Below, in pieces: positions 35,120-42,169 of a stretch of 64,000 nucleotides of DNA; position 1 is the stretch's first letter; each line of letters opens with the position of its first letter. The DNA lies in contig NZ_CP009282.1 of assembly GCF_000758605.1 (NCBI RefSeq), forward strand, positions 2,852,001 to 2,916,000, in the 5' to 3' direction. The stretch comes from Paenibacillus sp. FSL R5-0912 (GTDB lineage Bacteria > Bacillota > Bacilli > Paenibacillales > Paenibacillaceae). A program made the translations under genes and the position numbers. The notes beneath the pieces are model-generated. The model was not told the origin of the DNA, searched no databases, and saw only the letters and a program-made list of their open reading frames with translations.

Positions 35120-35842
35120 ATGAAGAATGGGGGCAGCATGCAGGTGCAGATGAAGCTGGGTGTAATGATGCGTGATTTGCTGCAGGTAGAGGATGAGGCT
35201 TGGGGGCTGTACGCTTTTTCCAGGGACATTCTGAACCGGCGCATTCTGCCTGAAAACAAGACAGAGATGATTGAGAGAGCTACAGCCTGCGGCAAAGCAT
35301 ACGCACAGCGCATCATCCTTGAATATGGAACCCGTGATGTCCGCGTGATCGCGGACAAATTGAAGCTAAAGCTAGAATTTCAAAGTGCGCTTATGACAGG
35401 GAAACGTGTGCTTTTTGCCTGCTATACCCCACCGTACACCATCGAAATTATGGAAGAGCCCGTGCGCAGGGCGGTGGAGCTGGTCCGGGAGGAGGAGCCG
35501 GGGCTAGTTGAACTTTTTCAGCAAGCTGGTATAATGAATACTATCCTTGGCCACGAAATTTTTCATTTTGTAGAAGACCAGTTTGCACATGAAATCTACA
35601 CCCGGACTGAGAAGATTCTGCTATGGAACCTGCTTGGGTTCAAGAATTATTCTACAATACGCACCTTGAGTGAAGTGGGAGCCATGGCCTTTACACAGGA
35701 ACTGAATAGACTCAGCTACGCGCCGTTTATTCTGGATGTTCTGTTGTATTACAGCTATGATGCTGCCAGTGCGGAGAAAATATATCGTGATGTACTAGGA
35801 GTGAGTTCAGGAAGGTGTAGGGAACCCGTTGAAGATTATTAA
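35120..35842 (+). CDS. HExxH protein resembling ImmA/IrrE metallopeptidases
   Basis: A 240-residue protein, not firmly assigned. GHEIFHFVED at residues 144-153 contains a HExxH zinc motif (H145, E146, H149), and E185 in LSEVGAMAFTQE could be the third ligand. The preceding part (AQRIILEYGTRDVRVIADKL, then KRVLFACYTPPYTIEI) has the shape of the region ahead of the active site in ImmA/IrrE proteins, which cleave regulators. The start could also be ATG 35138. It lies between the hydantoinase and GntR genes and overlaps GntR by 14 bases, suggesting that it acts in the same pathway, either as a hydrolase or by processing a regulator. Confidence 0.6.
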   Translation: MKNGGSMQVQMKLGVMMRDLLQVEDEAWGLYAFSRDILNRRILPENKTEMIERATACGKAYAQRIILEYGTRDVRVIADKLKLKLEFQSALMTGKRVLFACYTPPYTIEIMEEPVRRAVELVREEEPGLVELFQQAGIMNTILGHEIFHFVEDQFAHEIYTRTEKILLWNLLGFKNYSTIRTLSEVGAMAFTQELNRLSYAPFILDVLLYYSYDAASAEKIYRDVLGVSSGRCREPVEDY

Positions 35843-36497
35843 TAACAGTAATTCACTAAATGATGTAACTTACAATAAAATAAGAGAAGACATCATGAAT
35901 ATGACGTTGGAGCCGGGAATGGATGTCAGTGTGCAGAAGCTCTCTGAACGCTATGGCGTAAGCCGGACACCGGTACGGGAAGCAGTAGTCCGCCTTCAAC
36001 AGTCTGGACTGGTGGAAATATATCCTCAGCGCAAAACAGTAGTCTCCAAAATTGATCTGCAGCGGGTCCGCGAGGAATGGTTCATCCGCACATCGCTTGA
36101 ATCTGCCGTGATTGATGAATTCATCCGCAAATGCAGTGAGCTTGTAGCAGATACGATGCAGGAACTGATTAACAAACAGAAGAAATATATGGATAAGAAA
36201 TATTTCCGGGAATTTTATTTCAAGGACAATCGTTTTCACCAGCTGATCTTTCAGACGGCGGGCGAAGAGCTATCCTGGTTTACAATTGAAGAGGTTGCCT
36301 CGCATTATAACAGGATCCGTCTGCTGTACGGCAAGATGGAGGGCGTGCAGCCATCCGATATTGATAAACATGTGAAGATGGTAGCGGCCACCCGCAAGCG
36401 TGATGTGGAGGGAATGCGCAAGATTGTGATGGAGCATTCTAATACATTGCTGGACCGGGTACAGGTGATGTCCAAGCAATATCCGCAATTTTTCTGA
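35829..36497 (+). CDS. GntR-family regulator (FCD type)
   Basis: A 222-residue regulator. The N-terminal winged HTH (YNKIREDIMNMTLEPGMDVS, then LSERYGVSRTPVREAVVRL) is classic GntR, and the all-helical C-terminal FCD domain binds an effector. The start is TTG at 35829, with an AGGAAGGTGTAGGGA ribosome region; it lies inside the 3' end of the HExxH gene. It is the last gene of the cluster and is the likely ligand of the ACATGT palindromes before the permease gene. The effector is presumably the imported substrate or its product. Confidence 0.85.
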   Translation: MKIINNSNSLNDVTYNKIREDIMNMTLEPGMDVSVQKLSERYGVSRTPVREAVVRLQQSGLVEIYPQRKTVVSKIDLQRVREEWFIRTSLESAVIDEFIRKCSELVADTMQELINKQKKYMDKKYFREFYFKDNRFHQLIFQTAGEELSWFTIEEVASHYNRIRLLYGKMEGVQPSDIDKHVKMVAATRKRDVEGMRKIVMEHSNTLLDRVQVMSKQYPQFF

Positions 36498-36517
36498 AAT
36501 ATGGTAAGCATATGCTT

Positions 36518-36575
36518 AAGGCGTATCCTTGAAGCTGCTCCGTTTGGAGTATGACTTCCGGTATACGCCTTTTGT
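36518..36575 (+). terminator. Terminator of the hydantoinase cluster
   Basis: AAGGCGTAT (36518-36526) and ATACGCCTT (36563-36571) pair, with inner imperfect pairing, and are followed by a short T-run. The minus-strand DUF2812 gene ends just beyond. Confidence 0.6.
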
Positions 36576-36588
36576 TGCGGTGCAATAC

Positions 36589-37737
36589 CTACAGCTTCTT
36601 AAGCCGCCGGTAATACAGCCAGGTTCTTCCTGCGAACGAGCCGAAGAGAAGGATACAGAGGAACATAAGTGAAGTATTCCATGCCCGGGAAGCGGTGACT
36701 CCGTCTTGCAGCATGTCGTCAATAAATGCCGTCACATTCAGGCTGTAGAGCAGAATCATCGGAAGAAACAATGCTGTATAGCTGATGGCAATTTTACGGG
36801 CATGCTTCAAGCGGTGATACGGGTCACTGTAGATTTCCGGTTGTTCAGCACGCTTCAGCTCCTCCCGGCTCCAGAGGGTCCATTTCTGCAGAGAAGAGGA
36901 TGAGCTATAGACCTTATCCCAGCCTGCCTGCCGGTGCAGCTCGAAATACTCTTCATCGCCAATGACCTGATAGTCGGCGTGATACTTCATGATACGTGGA
37001 CTGCCTTGGCTGAAATGGAACAGGGTGCCTCCCGGGCCGACTTTATACAGATTCCATCCCAGCCGTTCCTTATCCTCCAGCCATTCCTCCAGCCGGTCAG
37101 GAGCGTACATCCAGCCTAACTTCAACCGCTTCATTGTAACGCCCGCCGGCCTCTGCGGCTCGTGAGTCTTCTTGAAGTCCTCATAATCCGAGATTAACAC
37201 CTTGCTGGCCGCCCGGAGCTTAATAATAGAATAGATGGCAAGTACGAGCAGGATCACAGCCAAGGCTGCTGCGGCCCAGGTAACTGCCCACATAGGGCTT
37301 TGCTGTACCTGAAGTGGAGCATCCTGGGTCAAGGAGAAGCCTAGAGCAATCAGCGGAATCATTGCAATGAGCAGCATATAAAGAAGTATTCCCATAAAAA
37401 TATATGAGATTTTGTGGTTTCGCCTCAAGACATCCTTGCGGGAAGGGTAGGCCTTAATCTGTGACGGCTGCTGATCATTCTCGTAGACGGTCCACTTGCC
37501 TTGCTGCAGGCGCTTGCTCCAGCCTTCAGCAGCAAGATAGGAAGACATGTAAGGCTGGGAGGATGGAGCATAACCGATCTGATAAGTAAGCTGAACCGGC
37601 TCAGACTGCCGGAACGTAAACTGTCGCAGCAGCAGATTCCACTCCGCCAGCATCCATCCCCGGCTAGCCATATCGGCCAGCCAGGCTTCTGATTTGGGCA
37701 GGTCGTAGCTCCAGAGGGGCCTAAAAACCCTTTTCAT
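36589..37737 (-). CDS. DUF2812 membrane protein
   Basis: A 382-residue protein built from two DUF2812 repeats. Each has the pattern of a short Trp-rich cytoplasmic segment (WLADMASRGWMLAEWNLLLR; WLEDKERLGWNLYKVGPGG) followed by a pair of hydrophobic helices (about 112-131 and 149-170; then about 318-336 and 355-372). The function is unknown. It is coupled to the PadR gene by a four-base overlap, the normal arrangement for this family, in which PadR controls the membrane protein. Confidence 0.82.
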   Translation of the reverse strand: MKRVFRPLWSYDLPKSEAWLADMASRGWMLAEWNLLLRQFTFRQSEPVQLTYQIGYAPSSQPYMSSYLAAEGWSKRLQQGKWTVYENDQQPSQIKAYPSRKDVLRRNHKISYIFMGILLYMLLIAMIPLIALGFSLTQDAPLQVQQSPMWAVTWAAAALAVILLVLAIYSIIKLRAASKVLISDYEDFKKTHEPQRPAGVTMKRLKLGWMYAPDRLEEWLEDKERLGWNLYKVGPGGTLFHFSQGSPRIMKYHADYQVIGDEEYFELHRQAGWDKVYSSSSSLQKWTLWSREELKRAEQPEIYSDPYHRLKHARKIAISYTALFLPMILLYSLNVTAFIDDMLQDGVTASRAWNTSLMFLCILLFGSFAGRTWLYYRRLKKL

Positions 37738-38099
37738 ACAAATTCCTCCTCACTGGTAATGGCATTACGGTGAAGTTCCTTTAATCTGCTGATTTCTGCG
37801 CGCATTACTGCTTTCCCCAGATCTGATACCTCGTACACCGTTTTTCTCTCTTCATCGGCGAATACAACGATCAGTCCATCTTTGTTCATCTTCGTCAAAG
37901 TTCCATATACCGTACCGGAACCCAGTCTAAGCCGGCCCTCAGACAGCTCATCCACATGCTTGATGATTCCATATCCGTGGCGTGGGATGGTTAAGGACAA
38001 CAGAATATAGAAGGCCGTCTCTGTCATCGGCACGTACTTTTTCAGCACTTTATCCATTGTGGACAACACGATCACCTGCTTCGCCAGTTCATTGTGCAT
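37734..38099 (-). CDS. PadR-family transcriptional regulator
   Basis: A 121-residue regulator. The winged helix is clear: FYILLSLTIPRHGYGIIKHV, then LGSGTVYGTLTKMNKDGLI and a basic wing (ERKTVYEVSDLGK). The start may be ATG 38099 or ATG 38057 (MDKVLKKYVPM, closer to typical PadR starts); neither ribosome site is strong, and the longer form is listed. It overlaps the DUF2812 gene by four bases. A 35-bp near-palindrome 38 bp upstream is a good candidate for its operator. Confidence 0.85.
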   Translation of the reverse strand: MHNELAKQVIVLSTMDKVLKKYVPMTETAFYILLSLTIPRHGYGIIKHVDELSEGRLRLGSGTVYGTLTKMNKDGLIVVFADEERKTVYEVSDLGKAVMRAEISRLKELHRNAITSEEEFV

Positions 38100-38136
38100 A
38101 ACTCATGGCCTTTAATATAATATGTCTTGCCGTGAC

Positions 38137-38171
38137 TATGTCATAACGTGACTATATCACGATGCGACATA
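38137..38171. promoter_or_regulatory. 35-bp near-palindrome, candidate PadR operator
   Basis: The arms TATGTCATAACGTGA (38137-38151) and TCACGATGCGACATA (38157-38171) match at TATGTC and CGTGA around CTATA. It lies in the promoter region of the padR-DUF2812 pair; a -10-like TATTAT sits between it and the gene. Confidence 0.6.
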
Positions 38172-38191
38172 AGTTACAAGGCTAGCGGCAA

Positions 38192-38878
38192 TTAATGTGC
38201 CGTCAGAGCCAGCGGTTGACATACAGGCTGCCAGATCTCAGGAACCAGCTGCGGCTCCGAACAATAGACCGTCTGCAAATACCGGCTGAGCGGTGATATT
38301 TGTCCTTCGACCAGCACTTCCTTGATTTCCGAAGGTTTGGTGGGTATCGCCGGCCCGGCTGTTGACATGAACTCAGCAATGGGCAGCAGCATCCCGCAGC
38401 TTTTGCGGTAGGACATCCGGTGCGGGAATCTGGGCGAGCTGCCAGAATCATATTTGGACAGCTTGATCCGATCAAACTGTCCGGCGAGCAGCTCGCAGGC
38501 GTCGAATTTCAGGATGGCAAAAACTTCGCCGGGCTCTCTGCGGGAGTACATCGCCGCCATGGCCAGGCAATCCCGCCAGGTCGGCCACAAGAAGACATGG
38601 CGGTCAAGGCAGAGACGTAATTCCTCAGGGGTTGTGTCCGGGTCCATTGCTTCAGGTGTGATGCGCAGATGGGAATTCAGGATAACCGGCTGCCCGGCGT
38701 ATTGTACCTGGAGGGCTGTAGTCCGGCGTACTCCGGCTGCATGCGCTGGACATAATACGGATGAGGCGTACAATGCGTCAAGTGTAGCCATTGCGGGCAA
38801 ATTCTTGGCGCGGGTGAAGTGGTATAACGAAGTGCGGAGCGGGCTTTTGGTAATGGCAGCAATCAGTGAATGTTTCAT
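38192..38878 (-). CDS. Hypothetical protein, possibly DUF7002-like
   Basis: A 228-residue soluble protein. Near the start LYHFTRAKNLPAMATLDALY resembles the opening of ADP-ribosyltransferase-fold families (DUF7002, DarT-like), in which a His-Phe/Tyr-Thr motif binds NAD. HVFLWPTWRDCLAMAAMYSR follows later. I cannot confirm the fold. It has no partner resembling an antitoxin; the next minus-strand genes are padR and DUF2812. The T-rich region upstream (38890-38920) may hold its promoter. Confidence 0.45.
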   Translation of the reverse strand: MKHSLIAAITKSPLRTSLYHFTRAKNLPAMATLDALYASSVLCPAHAAGVRRTTALQVQYAGQPVILNSHLRITPEAMDPDTTPEELRLCLDRHVFLWPTWRDCLAMAAMYSRREPGEVFAILKFDACELLAGQFDRIKLSKYDSGSSPRFPHRMSYRKSCGMLLPIAEFMSTAGPAIPTKPSEIKEVLVEGQISPLSRYLQTVYCSEPQLVPEIWQPVCQPLALTAH

Positions 38879-38957
38879 AGTGTTATTTTATCCTTTGCGG
38901 GAAATGAATATTTTTTTATTTTAGAAAGGAAATGCTGAAAGGGAAAGGATGAGAAAG

Positions 38958-39177
38958 ATGAAAGTTGAAGCACTCGAACAGAGCAGAGTGGAGGCGTTAG
39001 CTTCAGGGCAACGAGACGCCCGCCACACCAGCGATGGTGAAGCAGATGATCAGTGGAGCCGACTATATCGAAGGCGGTTTACAGATACTGTACCATAACG
39101 GAAAAGCTGTGGAAATTGTAAAAAAGACCGCATGGAACCCACGCAGCCACGGTCTTGAAATATATAAGGGTTTATGA
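38958..39177 (+). pseudogene. Small gene broken by a frameshift, or two short ORFs
   Basis: ATG 38958 opens a frame (KVEALEQSRVEALASGQR) that loses sense after about 19 codons. The next frame then reads well as ETPATPAMVKQMISGADYIE to the stop at 39177. Joining them gives a protein of about 72 residues. Either a one-base change broke the gene, or the second part alone (ATG 39034, 47 residues) is translated. The minus-strand terminator of the agrCA-like operon lies inside its 3' end. Family not recognised. Confidence 0.4.
39117..39156 (-). terminator. Terminator of the agrC/agrA-like operon
   Basis: On the minus strand AAGACCG and CGGTCTT pair, extended by TGG/CCA, and are followed by a run of T (plus-strand A-run 39117-39125). 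It lies 24-60 bp past the kinase stop codon. Confidence 0.7.
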
Positions 39178-39179
39178 AA

Positions 39180-40451
39180 TTAGGCTTCCCGATTTATTGG
39201 AAGGACAACAATAGTTTTGAATGTTTCTCTTGCCGTTACAGTAAGATGACCTCCATATCTTTCAGTGATCTGCCGGATATTGAGCAGGCCTACTCCATGT
39301 AGCTCATTATTCTTCTTTATTCTCCTTTTGTTGTTCGGCGTGTATGAATTTTCGGAATAAATGGTTAGCATTTGATACTGTGTGAAGATTCGAATTAATA
39401 TAAACCGTTCTGCTGGTGTAGGAAGAAGTTGAGCCGCTTCGACTGCATTATCCAAGATATTACCGATTACTATGCACAGGTCAAAAGGATCTATCTTGTC
39501 CAGATTCTCTATACTTATATGATGCGTTATTCGTATATTTCTCTCATTAGAAATATTTATTGCATTATTTAGCAAAGAATCAATGACCAGGTTACCTGAA
39601 GCTATCGCGAAATAAGAATTCCTCATCGCTTGCATAGTTTGGCTAATATGGCCAAGTGCCTTTTCCCTTTCCCCTGCTTGAATGCAGGCACGGATATATA
39701 TAAAGTGCTTATTCGTATCATGGATAATTTGTTTAGTCATTTGAAATGAGTTTGAGACTTTCTGATAGCTGGCATTTTGATAATCAGTCTGTTTATGTAA
39801 TCTTTGCAGCTCATCTTTCATCTGGAAGTTTTCAATTAATTCATCAAATAAATAGATAATAGTAACATTGATTAATAGGACAGCAATTGCTGAATAAATA
39901 TACATGTTATTTTCTTGTGCATAGAAGAAAAGCGTATTTAAAATAAAAAGACTAACGATATTGATGATGATCAGTACAAGATAGTACCAGGTGTTCAGCT
40001 TGTAGTCCCTTTGTCTTTTAAATAATTTGATAAATACAATGAACAAGAAAAAAATAAGTGAGGATAGCAATAAAATGAGTAACCGTGTTTGTTCTTTGCT
40101 TAAGTCTACAGCATCGGATGTGAGATGAAATTGCAAAATGAGTCCATATGACAATGTTTCCGCTATGAAACCCAGAATGACGTATACAATTGAAAAAATC
40201 AATTTCGATTCTACCCGGGCAGGGTAGCACTTAGAGATGATAAATGCACTACACATTGATAATAAACCTGTTATGACCACAGGAAAAAAAGAGATTGAAG
40301 ATGAATAAATGATAATTCCGCTCAGCAGATAATGGAAAGTAATTTGCAGTTTATTTTGTTGAGAAGAACCGAGCAAAGCAAAAAAATAGCGATTTAGTAG
40401 AACAAGCTGTATGAGAGTCGTTCCTAGAAAAAATAGCAGGGTTATTTTCAT
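39180..40451 (-). CDS. agrC: AgrC-like sensor histidine kinase
   Basis: A 423-residue kinase. The first about 200 residues form six to seven hydrophobic helices, the usual AgrC sensor for a cyclic peptide. The dimerisation segment carries the likely phospho-histidine H244 in HDTNKH, where AgrC proteins have a similar HDxxNH. The GHKL ATPase follows, with GNILDNAVEAA (N box) and GVGLLNIRQITERYGG (G box). It overlaps the regulator gene by four bases. Strongly AT-rich compared with flanking genes. It is the presumed receptor for the AgrD-like peptide at 43390. Confidence 0.85.
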   Translation of the reverse strand: MKITLLFFLGTTLIQLVLLNRYFFALLGSSQQNKLQITFHYLLSGIIIYSSSISFFPVVITGLLSMCSAFIISKCYPARVESKLIFSIVYVILGFIAETLSYGLILQFHLTSDAVDLSKEQTRLLILLLSSLIFFLFIVFIKLFKRQRDYKLNTWYYLVLIIINIVSLFILNTLFFYAQENNMYIYSAIAVLLINVTIIYLFDELIENFQMKDELQRLHKQTDYQNASYQKVSNSFQMTKQIIHDTNKHFIYIRACIQAGEREKALGHISQTMQAMRNSYFAIASGNLVIDSLLNNAINISNERNIRITHHISIENLDKIDPFDLCIVIGNILDNAVEAAQLLPTPAERFILIRIFTQYQMLTIYSENSYTPNNKRRIKKNNELHGVGLLNIRQITERYGGHLTVTARETFKTIVVLPINREA

Positions 40452-41191
40452 GGAATATATTTTCCTGCCATATATTGTGTATAGGAATCTTTGATTTGCT
40501 TACTGTGAGCTCTGCTTATAGGTAATTCCTGATCGTTGCTCAGCACAACGGAATGAACAGTAAACTTTCGGATATAATCCATATTTACAATAATTGATCT
40601 ATAAATGCGCAGGAAGGGCGCGCCTAATTTCACGGAATAGGATGATATAGTTCCTGTAACAGAAAAATTTCCATCTGTAGTGATAATATTCAACTTATTC
40701 TGTGCCAAAGAATGCTTTACTTTCAAAATAGATATAACTTCTGACAATGGTATAATATTCTCTCCTTGCTCCTCTTTCAAAATGATTGAATATTTTACGG
40801 CAGAATTTAGATGGTCATAGAGCCGTCTCATTTTTGATTCAAAAGTACTATACACCAGTGGTTTTAGTAAATACTGGAATGTAAATACTTCAAAGCTTTC
40901 CATGACATATTCCGGGTAGCTGCTTAAAAATAGGATGGCGACTTCTTTATTAGGGAAGGAACGGATTTGTTTTGCCGTTTCCAGGCCGTTTATACCTGAC
41001 ATTTCAATGTCAAGAAAGAGAAAATGTAAATGAGGAGGCTTTTTGCTTTGATAATGTTCCAGCAGTTCTTCTCCTGAAGAAAAATAAGTTAAACTGAATT
41101 TACAATTAAAATCCCTCTCAAAATGTGTGAAAAACTGACTTAATTCTTCGTAAACTTCGCTTTCATCGTCACATATTCCACCGTACAGCAT
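40448..41191 (-). CDS. agrA: AgrA-like LytTR response regulator
   Basis: A 247-residue response regulator. The receiver domain has the acidic pair D8/D9 (GICDDE) and phospho-acceptor D61 in FLFLDIEMSGING. The C-terminal LytTR DNA-binding domain occupies about residues 145-245 (LRIYRSIIVNMDYIRKF; LPISRAHSKQIK). The start at 41191 is used because GGGAGAG lies upstream; an in-frame ATG at 41212 would place that ribosome site inside the gene. It is transcribed away from agrB, and the 21-bp-phased direct repeats in the divergent region are its likely target. Confidence 0.87.
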   Translation of the reverse strand: MLYGGICDDESEVYEELSQFFTHFERDFNCKFSLTYFSSGEELLEHYQSKKPPHLHFLFLDIEMSGINGLETAKQIRSFPNKEVAILFLSSYPEYVMESFEVFTFQYLLKPLVYSTFESKMRRLYDHLNSAVKYSIILKEEQGENIIPLSEVISILKVKHSLAQNKLNIITTDGNFSVTGTISSYSVKLGAPFLRIYRSIIVNMDYIRKFTVHSVVLSNDQELPISRAHSKQIKDSYTQYMAGKYIP

Positions 41192-41286
41192 TAGTTCTTC
41201 TCTCCCATTCATTCCATATATTTAAAGTATAGCAAATTTGGCCTATAGATCAACACAAGGCTAGTTCTAAAAATTAATACATAAAA

Positions 41287-41321
41287 ATGCATTTCGCATA
41301 GAATTTAATGCGGTTCGCATA
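41287..41321. promoter_or_regulatory. Phased direct repeats before agrB, candidate AgrA site
   Basis: ATGC-N2-TTCGCATA occurs at 41287-41300 and again at 41308-41321, a period of exactly 21 bases. It ends 12 bases before a -35-like TTGAAG (41334-41339). Paired direct repeats at two helical turns are the normal architecture of LytTR-regulator sites. Confidence 0.65.
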
Positions 41322-41379
41322 TAAGGTGTTCCTTTGAAGGAATAATTATCCTATATTATTTACAAGGGGATGGAAAAAA

Positions 41380-41961
41380 ATGATAGAGATGTTATTAAAT
41401 ATTGCGGGTGAGAGGATGGTCCATCATAAAGTAATCATGCAGAAGGAGCTGGCGATAATCCGTTACGGATTACAGGCCATGATCGAATCCATGCTTATTT
41501 TCAGTACGATGATAATTTTATCTGTTATTTTGGGGAGTTTTGTAGAAGCTCTAGCCTGGGTAGGGACGGTCTTCTTAATAAGAAGTATGAGGGGCGGAAG
41601 ACATGCGGGAACATTTTTACAATGCTATTTCATATCTGTAGGTACCTTTTTATTATGTATGCTAGCCATACATTTCTTTCAACATCAACTTATTCTATAC
41701 AGGATCATTTGGGGAGCCGCGTTACTGCTGATACTCTGGTCTCTAATATCTTCAATTCCAAGGTCAAAACAGAAGAAAATACAACTAATAGGTACTTTAA
41801 TTAATAGTCTTCTGATTTTCGCATATGGCTTATTAATTTTCCTGCAAAATACTAATCCATTCTTGTTGGCAAGCCTGCTGGGCTTAACGGTTTCGCAATT
41901 ATCCGGTTTTGTGGAGATCAAAGCCTGCTGCAAACAGCAAGTGGCAAATGAGCCAGGCTAA
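41380..41961 (+). CDS. agrB: AgrB-like pheromone-processing peptidase
   Basis: A 193-residue membrane cysteine protease that trims and cyclises the AgrD precursor. The catalytic pair is visible in SMRGGRHAGTFLQC: H75 and C82, with the same seven-residue spacing as in staphylococcal AgrB. Several hydrophobic helices surround it. It reads divergently from agrA/agrC across a 188-bp regulatory gap. Its substrate is not the next gene, as is usual, but probably the small peptide 1.4 kb downstream. The stretch is visibly AT-rich. Confidence 0.88.
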   Translation: MIEMLLNIAGERMVHHKVIMQKELAIIRYGLQAMIESMLIFSTMIILSVILGSFVEALAWVGTVFLIRSMRGGRHAGTFLQCYFISVGTFLLCMLAIHFFQHQLILYRIIWGAALLLILWSLISSIPRSKQKKIQLIGTLINSLLIFAYGLLIFLQNTNPFLLASLLGLTVSQLSGFVEIKACCKQQVANEPG

Positions 41962-42029
41962 TGCGTAAGATTCCGGGACGATTAATGAAAATAAAGTACA
42001 TATTGTTTATGTTTGTGAAATTAATAACG

Positions 42030-42049
42030 TTGTATAGATAACTATACAA
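42030..42049. promoter_or_regulatory. Perfect dyad before the biosynthetic operon
   Basis: TTGTATAG (42030-42037) and CTATACAA (42042-42049) are exact inverse copies around ATAA, 24 bp before the 31-codon gene. It could be an operator or overlap a -10 element. Confidence 0.55.
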
Positions 42050-42073
42050 AAATATATTATGGGAGGTTGTAAC

Positions 42074-42169
42074 ATGGATGTGTCTCGTCCGGTTTATAGT
42101 TCTGAAGAACAGCAAAGCGAGGTTCCCGGAATTCATAGTTTGCTAGAGGACAAGGAGGGGAATATATGA
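42074..42169 (+). CDS. 31-residue acidic peptide, translationally coupled
   Basis: ATG 42074 has GGGAGG upstream and ends in an ATGA overlap with the reductase gene. The peptide is acidic, with ESSEE-like and LLEDKEGN segments (MDVSRPVYSSEEQQSEVPG is the first part), and has no Cys, no signal and no hydrophobic stretch. It lies where agrD would normally be but lacks every AgrD feature. It may be a ribosome-loading leader for the reductase, a precursor peptide or a small regulator. Not recognised. Confidence 0.55.
   Translation: MDVSRPVYSSEEQQSEVPGIHSLLEDKEGNI

Noticed and set aside
42074-42169. The peptide next to agrB as AgrD
   Set aside because: No cysteine or serine-centred core, no hydrophobic leader; the peptide at 43390 fits AgrD in every part.
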